This document shows positions 1 to 5,481 of a stretch of 5,722 nt of DNA, one piece after another. The stretch's first letter is position 1, and each line of letters begins with the position of its first letter. Both the position numbers and the translations under genes were made by a program. The notes under the pieces are model-generated. The model saw only the letters and a program-made list of their open reading frames with translations, had not been told where the DNA came from and did not search any database. The DNA is from Verrucomicrobiota bacterium (GTDB taxonomy: Bacteria; Verrucomicrobiota; Verrucomicrobiia; Limisphaerales; CAIQOK01). The stretch is from the NCBI GenBank assembly GCA_025363535.1, contig JANYDP010000481.1:1-5722 (forward strand), written 5' to 3'.

Positions 1-24
1 CAAGCCGCGCCAAGTGGCGGCTTG
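1..24. repeat. 8-bp perfect inverted repeat (hairpin)
   Basis: CAAGCCGC at 1-8 pairs perfectly with GCGGCTTG at 17-24 around an 8-nt loop. It could be the end of a terminator for a gene lying to the left, but no T-run follows on the plus strand (TGTTCAGG follows) and the left flank is outside the window. Its role therefore cannot be decided. Confidence 0.4.
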
Positions 25-42
25 TGTTCAGGAGTGGGCATT

Positions 43-144
43 ATGAAATTAGCGGTTTCGAGTGAGCCCCGTAGCCAAAGCTACGCAAATTATTATGGTT
101 TGGTTTTACATGTTTGGAACGTTTGTTTGACCTTCACTGACTAA
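43..144 (+). CDS. Possible 33-residue small protein, unrecognised
   Basis: An ATG at 43 opens a 33-codon frame ending in TAA at 142-144. AGGAG at 30-34 sits 8 nt before the ATG. This is the best-looking Shine-Dalgarno in the window, whereas the large genes have none that is clear. The peptide begins MKLAVSSEPRSQ and ends in a mildly hydrophobic stretch (residues 19-30) without a proper membrane segment. I recognise no family. The frame also contains the 70-85 hairpin, which argues against coding constraint. It may well be a chance frame; I list it only because of the ribosome site. Confidence 0.15.
   Translation: MKLAVSSEPRSQSYANYYGLVLHVWNVCLTFTD
70..85. repeat. Short perfect hairpin CGTAGC-CAAA-GCTACG
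   Basis: A 6-bp perfect stem (70-75 with 80-85) closes a 4-nt CAAA loop. No T-run follows on either strand, so it does not look like an intrinsic terminator. Compact hairpins of this kind occur as dispersed intergenic repeats in many bacteria. Only a genome-wide count would show whether this is one. Confidence 0.35.
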
Positions 145-175
145 AACGTTTCTACGCCTTCCGCCACCGCTTGCC

Positions 176-214
176 AAGCCTTTTCGCTAAAAGAAAAAAC
201 CGCCAGGAGGTTTT
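176..214 (-). terminator. Candidate intrinsic terminator for the oxidoreductase transcript
   Basis: Read on the minus strand, AAAACC (plus 214-209) pairs with GGTTTT (plus 201-196) around a 7-nt loop. The T-rich run TTTTTTCTTTT covers the last four stem bases and continues downstream. A second small stem, CTTTT/AAAAG with a 4-nt loop (plus 180-184 and 189-193), follows. It lies about 157 nt beyond the oxidoreductase stop codon and has the right orientation. The stem is short and AT-rich, so strength is uncertain. Confidence 0.35.
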
Positions 215-370
215 AATATCCCGGCATGGGTGAAACTTCTTCCTTGTGTCGCTTACTTTGGCCCGGAAGGCGCCGGCTGCGGTGCTGTTTGCGCTTGGAG
301 TTAAATACAGACGCAAGCTACGCAATTTCTTCGATAATTTTTGCAAGCCGCGTTTGACAACCTTGGATGT

Positions 371-1645
371 TCAACTTATCTGGTGCTTGCCGGGAATCGG
401 CACTTCGCGGGTGGGTGCGGAACCCCATTCCATTTTCTCCGGGGCGAGGGAGGTCTGCCAGCCCATCGCTTCATCCCACGTCACGGCTTGACCGGTGTAG
501 GCGGATTCGCGGCCCATAATGCAGGTCATGGTGCTGTGGGCGACGGAGGTGGCGTCGTTGACGTACGGCGCGGCACCGCGCACGGCGGCGATGAGGTCAG
601 TATGTTCCACGATCTGCGGATCAATCCGGGTGCCATCAAACTTGAACGGACTTTCGCCGAGAATGATTCCATCGCTCAATTTATTGCACACGCCCTTGGT
701 GCCGACCACGGCTTCGCTGACGTTGCCGTCCGTGCCGTCAATCTGCCGGCACTGGCTGAACATGCGAACACCGTTGGCATATTCATACTCGACGGCGAAG
801 TGATCGTAGATGTGGCCGGACTTGGAGCCGAGCGCCTGGCGACCGCCCTGGCCGTACGCACGGATGGGATGTCCCTGCATGATCCAGTTGCAGACATCAA
901 TGTTGTGCAGGTGTTGCTCGACGATGTGATCGCCGCACAGCCACGAGTAGTGATACCAGTTGCGAATCTGCTTTTCAATTTCGGTTTCGCCGTGGTCACC
1001 CCGATGCCAGATGGCACCCTGATTCCAATACGCACGCAGGCAGAGAATTTCGCCAATCGCGCCGGCGTGAATGCGTTTGATGGTTTCCAGGTAACTTGCC
1101 TGATGGCGGCGTTGGGTGCCGGCCACGACGCAGAGTTTTTTCTCGCGCGCGAGTTCCCCCGCAGCGATGAAGCGGCGGATGCCGGGCGCGTCCACGGCCA
1201 CGGGTTTTTCGCAAAAGATATTTTTGCCCGCCTTCACAGCGGCTTCAAAATGAATGGGCCGGAAACCGGGCGGCGTGGCGAGGATTACATAATTGACATC
1301 AGCCAGGTCGCAGACTTTTTGGTAGGCGTCGAAGCCGGAGAAACAATGTTCGGGTGCGACCTTGAACTTCTCGGCGGCAGCTTTGGCCTGGCTCTCAAAC
1401 ACGTCGGCGACAGCGGCGATGGTCACATTGCCGGCTGAGGCCAGTGCATTGCCCACGGCACCGGTGCCGCGTCCACCGCAGCCGATGAGGCCGATCTTGA
1501 TGACGTCATCCGGCGCGGCGTGGCTGGTCTGGACGAATGGGAAGTTAGTCACGATGGCCGAACCAGCCGCCAGCATGGAAGTGCGTTTGAGGAAACTGCG
1601 GCGATTCACCGCTGATTGCGAAGGAACATCTTTTTGTTTGGTCAT
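371..1645 (-). CDS. TAT-exported Gfo/Idh/MocA family oxidoreductase
   Basis: This is a 424-residue NAD(P)-dependent dehydrogenase-like protein of the Gfo/Idh/MocA family. Residues 1-43 form a twin-arginine signal: NRRSFLK at 14-20, a hydrophobic stretch at 24-38, and a likely cleavage after SHA near residue 43. The mature protein should therefore be exported already folded with its cofactor. The Rossmann motif GLIGCGGRGTG is at 52-62, TPP at 124-126 and the family EKP motif at 146-148. A His-rich motif, DHIVEQHLHNIDVCNW (239-254), lies in the catalytic domain; this subgroup is typical of Verrucomicrobiota and Planctomycetota. Family members oxidise sugars, inositols or glycosides, and the GH109 glycosidases use a related NAD-dependent mechanism. 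The exact substrate cannot be read here. The ATG at 1645 keeps the whole TAT signal; no Shine-Dalgarno precedes it, only an AT-rich leader. It lies 160 nt downstream of the ThuA-like gene on the same strand and may be co-transcribed with it. Confidence 0.9.
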   Translation of the reverse strand: MTKQKDVPSQSAVNRRSFLKRTSMLAAGSAIVTNFPFVQTSHAAPDDVIKIGLIGCGGRGTGAVGNALASAGNVTIAAVADVFESQAKAAAEKFKVAPEHCFSGFDAYQKVCDLADVNYVILATPPGFRPIHFEAAVKAGKNIFCEKPVAVDAPGIRRFIAAGELAREKKLCVVAGTQRRHQASYLETIKRIHAGAIGEILCLRAYWNQGAIWHRGDHGETEIEKQIRNWYHYSWLCGDHIVEQHLHNIDVCNWIMQGHPIRAYGQGGRQALGSKSGHIYDHFAVEYEYANGVRMFSQCRQIDGTDGNVSEAVVGTKGVCNKLSDGIILGESPFKFDGTRIDPQIVEHTDLIAAVRGAAPYVNDATSVAHSTMTCIMGRESAYTGQAVTWDEAMGWQTSLAPEKMEWGSAPTREVPIPGKHQIS

Positions 1646-1805
1646 AGAATTTTTGTTTTTTAATTTTCAACTCTAGTTAACGCTGGACCCCCGCGACTTA
1701 TTCATCGTGAATTCACCGGCGACGGTTTTTGTCTGGGTCATGTCGCGAGTCTCTGCGGAAAACTTGCGGCGGGCAATCGGTTTTTTGTTCCCGTTGCCGT
1801 TGGTG

Positions 1806-2684
1806 TCATTGACGAAACGGCTTGGCGTCCAGGTTGGCCGAGAGTTCAGCCGGCGTGATGGTGGACTGCACGCCGTCCTTGGGCACCTCTGCTTTGGCCG
1901 TCCACAGAATTGCGTTCAGGACAAGTTTGCGGAAATTGTCGTCGCCCCAGTTGCGATGATAATGTCCGCCGGTGAAACCGAAGCCGCGTCCGCCATTCGC
2001 CCGTTCCGCCGCCCACGCCACGGCCTGCGTGTCGCCGCGCGCGACGAGTTCGCGCACTGCCGGGTTGCCCTCGTGCGGGCCGTCATTGCGCTTGGTGGTG
2101 CTTTCGCCGGGCACGGCGCTGAGGATTGGCGTCACGCCTTTCATGCCGTCGCGGAAGCGCATGTGGAAATACCATTCGTCTGCAATCTGAAACGGCTGCA
2201 CGCCGCGCGTGGTCGGATGGTCGGGTAAAGTTTTGAAATCCGCCGTCCAGTTGGGATTCACCGACCAATTGATTTCAAACGCACCGCCCAGCCAGTTGAG
2301 AAATTCCGGCTGCCCTTTTTCAATTGTCGGCTCCACCGCATAATGCAGGCAGACCAGCCCCACGCCCTTGTCCATCAGCGCGCCGAGGGTCTTCAAATGA
2401 TCGCTTTGCAAAAGCGGATGAGCCGGGCCGCCGTCGCTGTAAACCACCACCGTCGCGACACCGTCAAACGCATTCGCATCGGTGGGCCAGCCGTTGGAGT
2501 AAACGACGCTGGTCACGCCCGGCACCTGATCTAGGCACGCCTTGAGCAGCAAACACCCGGCGCGATGTTCGTGCGCGCCCGGTCCGTGGCTGGGCGGCCC
2601 GGCGAGGAAAATAATTTTTTTTTCGGCGGCGGCAGCCGACAGCGCAACGACAGCGAGCGCCAGAGCAACCAGCAGATTTTTCAT
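1806..2684 (-). CDS. Secreted ThuA-like domain protein
   Basis: This is a 292-residue protein of the ThuA-like (trehalose utilisation A-like, class I glutamine amidotransferase-like fold) family. I chose the ATG at 2684 because it gives a clean Sec signal peptide: MKN, then a Leu/Ala/Val core at residues 4-17, then a cleavage site near AAAA-E (about residue 20). An in-frame TTG at 2750 would add 22 non-signal-like residues, and a second ATG at 2693 would add three. Family landmarks, numbered from 2684, are SHGPGAHEHRAGC near the mature N-terminus, a YSDGGPAHPLL segment, GLVCLHYAVE mid-protein, DEWYFHMRF, and a C-terminal GFTGGHYHRNWG. In rhizobia ThuA works with the oxidoreductase ThuB on trehalose and related disaccharides. 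Here, too, a Gfo/Idh/MocA gene follows downstream, so a shared periplasmic sugar-modifying role is a reasonable inference. The exact reaction is not known from the sequence. Confidence 0.88.
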   Translation of the reverse strand: MKNLLVALALAVVALSAAAAEKKIIFLAGPPSHGPGAHEHRAGCLLLKACLDQVPGVTSVVYSNGWPTDANAFDGVATVVVYSDGGPAHPLLQSDHLKTLGALMDKGVGLVCLHYAVEPTIEKGQPEFLNWLGGAFEINWSVNPNWTADFKTLPDHPTTRGVQPFQIADEWYFHMRFRDGMKGVTPILSAVPGESTTKRNDGPHEGNPAVRELVARGDTQAVAWAAERANGGRGFGFTGGHYHRNWGDDNFRKLVLNAILWTAKAEVPKDGVQSTITPAELSANLDAKPFRQ

Positions 2685-2790
2685 ATGGTTCATTTGGAGA
2701 AATGGACGTGGCAATGGGTGAAGGTTTCGCATCCGTCCTAAGTATGTCAAGCCTTTGACTGCCTTCGGCTCGCGTTACGATGGGGAAAAA

Positions 2791-2865
2791 TGGCGACCCT
2801 ACCGGGAATCGAACCCGGGCTATCTCCGTGAAAGGGAGATGTCCTAACCGCTAGACCATAGGGTC
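2791..2865 (-). tRNA. tRNA-Glu (anticodon UUC)
   Basis: The minus strand folds into a full cloverleaf. The acceptor stem is GACCCTA with TAGGGTC and the discriminator is G, followed by an encoded CCA at 2793-2791. The D-arm contains AGCGGTTAGG. The anticodon stem TCTCC/GGAGA encloses loop CTTTCAC, giving anticodon TTC at plus 2832-2830. The T-arm is CCGGG-TTCGATT-CCCGG. The anticodon reads GAA/GAG (glutamate), and the 75-nt length including CCA is normal. A run of five T residues follows the CCA directly (plus 2790-2786), which may help termination. No integrase or duplicated 3' end is visible, so there is no sign of use as an attachment site. Confidence 0.96.
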
Positions 2866-2877
2866 GCGAAGGGCGCA

Positions 2878-2905
2878 AAGATAATCACCGCCCGCACGTT
2901 GTCAC
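2878..2905 (-). promoter_or_regulatory. Candidate sigma-70-type promoter for tRNA-Glu
   Basis: On the minus strand GTGACA (plus 2905-2900) matches the -35 consensus TTGACA at five of six positions. A 16-nt spacer follows, then TATCTT (plus 2883-2878), which matches TATAAT at four of six. Initiation about 7 nt after the -10 would begin only a few bases before the mature tRNA 5' end at 2865, the expected geometry for a tRNA gene. An A-tract (plus 2938-2931) lies further upstream. Confidence 0.45.
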
Positions 2906-2938
2906 GCAAAATTCGCGTTTGCGTTGCCTCTTTTTTTT
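2901..2938 (+). terminator. Hairpin plus T8 tract in the ilvE leader (terminator or attenuator candidate)
   Basis: ACGCAAA (2904-2910) pairs perfectly with TTTGCGT (2918-2924) around a 7-nt loop. The stem can extend to 2901/2927 with one wobble and one mismatch. After CTC comes a run of eight T residues (2931-2938). This is the layout of an intrinsic terminator on the plus strand, ending 24 nt before the ilvE ATG. No plus-strand gene lies upstream, so it would act either as an ilvE-operon leader attenuator or against antisense transcription across the tRNA. The stem is only moderately GC-rich. Its 5' arm overlaps the -35 of the tRNA promoter on the other strand. Confidence 0.3.
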
Positions 2939-2962
2939 CAATAGGTTCACGCCTCATTGCAA

Positions 2963-3835
2963 ATGAAAGTTTATATTGACGGGAAATATCTGGATGAGCG
3001 CAACGCCAAAGTCTCGGTGTTCGATCACGGACTCTTGTACGGCGACGGGATTTTTGAGGGCATCCGCGCCTACAACGGCCGCGTCTTCAAATTGAAAGAG
3101 CACATTGACCGGTTGTTTTCCTCGGCCAAGGCGATCCTTTTGGAAATCCCCCTGTCGCACGCCGAATTGATGAAAGCCACGGTCGCCACCATCCGGGCAA
3201 ATAAACTGCGCGACTGCTATGTCCGCCTCATCATCACGCGCGGCATCGGCACGCTCGGCTTGAATCCGCGCAGTTGCAAAAAGCCGTCGGTGATCATCAT
3301 CGCGGGCAAAATCCAGGTGTATCCGGCGGAACTTTACGCGCGCGGCATGGACATTGTGACGGTGCCAACGACGCGCAACCTGCACAGCGCCTTGAACCCA
3401 GCCATCAAATCGCTCAACTATCTCAACAACATCCTCGCCAAGATCGAGGCGAACAACGCGGGCGTGGAAGAAGCGGTGATGTTGAACTCCGAAGGGTTTG
3501 TGGCCGAGTGCACCGCTGACAACCTGTTTATCATCAAAGACGGCAAGCTGTTCACGCCGCCCTTGTCCGCTGGCGCGCTTTACGGCATCACACGGCAAAC
3601 GGTGATGGAATTGGCGGAGCAAAACGGCGTAGCCGTGACCGAGCCGAACCTGACGCGCTATGATTTGTTCAATGCTGACGAATGTTTTCTTACCGGCACG
3701 GGTGCGGAGATAATGCCCGTGATCAAGATTGATGGTCGTGTGATCGGCACCGGCAAACCCGGGCCCCTGACGCAAAAACTGGTCGCGGAATACCACGCCT
3801 TGACTAAAGTGACTGGTCAGCCGATATACGGATAA
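2963..3835 (+). CDS. ilvE: Branched-chain amino acid aminotransferase (PLP fold type IV)
   Basis: This is a 290-residue class IV aminotransferase that moves amino groups between glutamate and the 2-keto acids of leucine, isoleucine and valine in the cytoplasm. The N-terminal signature FDHGLLYGDGIFEGIRAYNG lies at about residues 20-39. The PLP-binding lysine is Lys149 in AIKSLNYLNN, and the cofactor-contacting glutamate is Glu182 in FVAECTADNLF. GITRQTV (208-214) and FLTGTGAEIMPV (242-253) complete the family pattern. Length fits the usual 280-310. The overall pattern is closer to the archaeal/short bacterial BCAT type than to D-amino acid transaminase, though the latter fold relative cannot be wholly excluded. 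I prefer the ATG at 2963; a TTG at 2957 would add only two residues. No clear Shine-Dalgarno is present. It is the first gene of the block, 6 nt ahead of mcsA, which suggests co-transcription with the McsAB-ClpC genes. Confidence 0.88.
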   Translation: MKVYIDGKYLDERNAKVSVFDHGLLYGDGIFEGIRAYNGRVFKLKEHIDRLFSSAKAILLEIPLSHAELMKATVATIRANKLRDCYVRLIITRGIGTLGLNPRSCKKPSVIIIAGKIQVYPAELYARGMDIVTVPTTRNLHSALNPAIKSLNYLNNILAKIEANNAGVEEAVMLNSEGFVAECTADNLFIIKDGKLFTPPLSAGALYGITRQTVMELAEQNGVAVTEPNLTRYDLFNADECFLTGTGAEIMPVIKIDGRVIGTGKPGPLTQKLVAEYHALTKVTGQPIYG

Positions 3836-3841
3836 GAATTT

Positions 3842-4351
3842 ATGTTGTGTTCCGTCTGCAAAGAAAAAGAAGCCACGGTGTACTACACCAACATCGCGGA
3901 TGGGAAGACGAAGAACGTCAATCTCTGCGAAGCGTGCGCCAAAGCCAAAGGCATCAACGAAACCTCCGGGTTTTCGCTGGCGGACTTGATGCTTGGGCTT
4001 GGCGCGTCGCAGGAAATCGAGGAGGCCAGCGGCGGCGTGGCGTTGAAGTGCGGGCGGTGCGGTTACGGCCAGGACGATTTTAAAAAGTCGGGCCGCCTCG
4101 GCTGTCCGGATTGCTACAAGGTTTTTGCCGATGGTCTGGAGAGTTTGCTCAAGACCATGCACAAAGGAACGCGGCACGTCGGCAAAGTTCCGGAAGCGCT
4201 CCGCGCAAACCGGGATTTGTCTGAACGCTTGAAAACCTTGCAGAAACGTCTGACCAAGGCCGTCGAAGACGAGGATTTTGAATCGGCCGCCAAGCTGCGC
4301 GACGAGATCAAGCAGACCAGCGCGAAGTTAACCACCACGGTTGTTGTCTGA
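3842..4351 (+). CDS. mcsA: McsA-like zinc-binding activator of the arginine kinase McsB (UVR motif)
   Basis: This 169-residue cytoplasmic protein matches McsA in layout and length. Four CxxC pairs are visible at Cys3/6, Cys29/32, Cys70/73 and Cys88/91, forming two zinc-finger-like modules. The conserved segment HKGTRHVGKVP is at 107-117. A C-terminal UVR (UvrB/UvrC) motif covers about 130-158 with DEDFESAAKLRDEI, a helical hairpin used for protein contacts. In Bacillus, McsA binds and activates the kinase McsB and acts as adaptor for ClpC. The start ATG is 6 nt after the ilvE stop, and the gene ends 4 nt before the mcsB start, so translation is probably coupled. The upstream bases give only a weak AAGA-like ribosome site. 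The immediate mcsB-clpC context makes the assignment strong. Confidence 0.92.
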   Translation: MLCSVCKEKEATVYYTNIADGKTKNVNLCEACAKAKGINETSGFSLADLMLGLGASQEIEEASGGVALKCGRCGYGQDDFKKSGRLGCPDCYKVFADGLESLLKTMHKGTRHVGKVPEALRANRDLSERLKTLQKRLTKAVEDEDFESAAKLRDEIKQTSAKLTTTVVV

Positions 4352-4355
4352 CATC

Positions 4356-5462
4356 ATGGACATACACGAATTTCTTGCCCCGCCCGCCGAGACGGCGCGC
4401 CGAAGAGGCCCGCTGGATCGGATCGTGATGTCGAGCCGCGTCCGGCTCGCGCGCAATCTCAAGGCGTACGCCTTTCCAAGCTGGGCCAAAAAACCCGAGC
4501 GCATCAAAATTCTCGAAACCATCCGCCCCGCCGTCGCAAGTCTGCCCGAGATGGAGAATTCCTTTTCCGCCGCGCTTGATGATCTCACCGCGCTCGACAA
4601 GCAGATTTTAGTGGAACGTCATCTCGTCAGCCGTGAACACGCCGCCAAGAGCGCCGGCAGCGGACTCGTGTTGAACCGTGAAGAAACACTTTGCGTGATG
4701 ATCAACGAAGAAGATCACATGCGGATGCAGGCGTTGCGGCCCGGCCTGCAAATCCGCCAGGTCTGGCAGGCGATTGACCAGGTGGACTCGGAGCTGGAGA
4801 AAAAACTGAACTACGCGTTCAGTTCCAATCTCGGCTATCTCACCGCCTGCCCGACGAACCTCGGCACCGGCATCCGCGTCAGCGCGATGCTGCATCTGCC
4901 GGGACTGGTCTTGTCCGAACAGATCAACCCGATCATCCAGTCCGTGAACAAGCTTGGCCTGGCCGTGCGCGGACTTTATGGCGAAGGCACCGAAGCTCTC
5001 GGCAATGTCTTTCAAGTGTCCAACCAAATGACATTGGGCGAATCCGAGACGGCCATTGTCGAGCGTTTGGAAAAAGTCCTGGCGCAAATCATCGAGCACG
5101 AAGAAAATGCGCGCGAATTGCTTTCAGAAAAAAAGCCAAAGACCGTTTATAACCATATCGGTCGCGCTTACGGCATCCTGGCCAACGCCCACAGCATCTC
5201 GTCCAAAGAGACGATGAATCTGCTGTCGTTGCTGCGGTTGGGTGTGGATCTGGGATTATTTCCCGGCGTGGACCGGTCGTTGGTGGATGAGATGTTTATT
5301 TTGACGCAGCCGGCCCATTTGCAAAAACAGCACTCGGAGAAATTGTCCGCCGAGGAACGTGATTTGCTCCGGGCAGACATGCTTCGGGAAAGGCTTTGGC
5401 CGGTTAACCGGCCCATCACCAAGCCGGCGGGCAATAAATCCGGCGAGTTGGACAAACAATAA
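4356..5462 (+). CDS. mcsB: Protein arginine kinase McsB
   Basis: This 368-residue protein has the phosphagen-kinase (creatine/arginine kinase-like) catalytic fold and transfers phosphate from ATP to arginine side chains of proteins, marking them for ClpCP. Numbered from the ATG at 4356, SSRVRLARNL (26-35) is a nucleotide-phosphate-binding motif. NEEDH (117-121) provides the acidic catalytic residues. ACPTNLGTG (164-172) holds the reactive Cys165, and RGLYGEGTEALGN (205-217) follows. In the C-terminal domain QPAHLQK precedes RDLLRA (335-340), matching the RDxxRA motif that binds phosphoarginine allosterically in Bacillus/Geobacillus McsB. Length is near the family norm of about 350-365, with a short extra Pro/Lys-rich tail after 345. 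The ATG sits 4 nt after the mcsA stop; an in-frame TTG at 4341 overlaps mcsA and adds five residues, so I consider it less likely. No Shine-Dalgarno is seen, consistent with coupling to mcsA. No catalytic motif is missing. Confidence 0.95.
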   Translation: MDIHEFLAPPAETARRRGPLDRIVMSSRVRLARNLKAYAFPSWAKKPERIKILETIRPAVASLPEMENSFSAALDDLTALDKQILVERHLVSREHAAKSAGSGLVLNREETLCVMINEEDHMRMQALRPGLQIRQVWQAIDQVDSELEKKLNYAFSSNLGYLTACPTNLGTGIRVSAMLHLPGLVLSEQINPIIQSVNKLGLAVRGLYGEGTEALGNVFQVSNQMTLGESETAIVERLEKVLAQIIEHEENARELLSEKKPKTVYNHIGRAYGILANAHSISSKETMNLLSLLRLGVDLGLFPGVDRSLVDEMFILTQPAHLQKQHSEKLSAEERDLLRADMLRERLWPVNRPITKPAGNKSGELDKQ

Positions 5463-5481
5463 AAGTGACGCACTGTAATTT

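Larger units (their letters stand above)
1..370. other. Intergenic region with no convincing protein gene
   Basis: This stretch lies downstream of the minus-strand oxidoreductase gene. No reading frame here looks like a known protein. The longest candidate, on the minus strand at 346-152, starts with TTG, has a basic low-information sequence and runs through a terminator-like hairpin, so I leave it out. What can be seen is a hairpin at 1-24, a short ORF with an AGGAG ribosome site at 43-144, a 6-bp hairpin at 70-85, and a minus-strand terminator-like element near 176-214. The 9-base sequence CGCCTTCCG (155-163) recurs inverted as CGGAAGGCG (264-272). That pair brackets the terminator-like element but may be chance. 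The region is more AT-rich than the flanking genes. Confidence 0.6.

Noticed and set aside
152..346. 64-codon minus-strand frame downstream of the oxidoreductase
   Set aside because: It has a TTG start without a ribosome site and a basic low-information sequence, and it overlaps the terminator-like hairpin at 176-214.
341..1438. 365-codon open frame on the plus strand opposite the oxidoreductase
   Set aside because: It is antisense to a gene with clear family motifs and a TAT signal. The translation shows no recognisable motif and is typical of a GC-rich shadow frame.
1673..1741. 22-codon minus-strand frame between the ThuA and oxidoreductase genes
   Set aside because: It is very short, has no ribosome site and no recognisable similarity. 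A DTNGNGN-like stretch just upstream in the same frame overlaps the ThuA 3' end and looks coincidental.
1707..2228. 173-codon plus-strand frame over the ThuA gene 3' part and the intergenic gap
   Set aside because: It mostly mirrors the ThuA coding strand and has no recognisable domain, so I treat it as a shadow frame.
2742..2759. Perfect TTGACA (minus strand, 2750-2745) overlapping an inverted repeat GTCAA-GCCT-TTGAC upstream of the ThuA gene
   Set aside because: No acceptable -10 lies 15-19 nt downstream (best is AAACCT). An extended -10 reading (TGACATACT) lacks a -35. A real promoter is possible but not supportable.
2791..2865. tRNA-Glu as an integration site for a mobile element
   Set aside because: No integrase gene and no repeated copy of the tRNA 3' end was found in the window.
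2954..4177. 407-codon open frame on the minus strand across ilvE and most of mcsA
   Set aside because: It is longer than either real gene but antisense to both, crosses their boundary, and its protein shows no family motif. The sense frames carry PLP and zinc-finger motifs.
4608..5099. 163-codon minus-strand frame inside mcsB
   Set aside because: It is fully antisense to catalytic motifs of McsB, with no independent start signals or recognisable domain.
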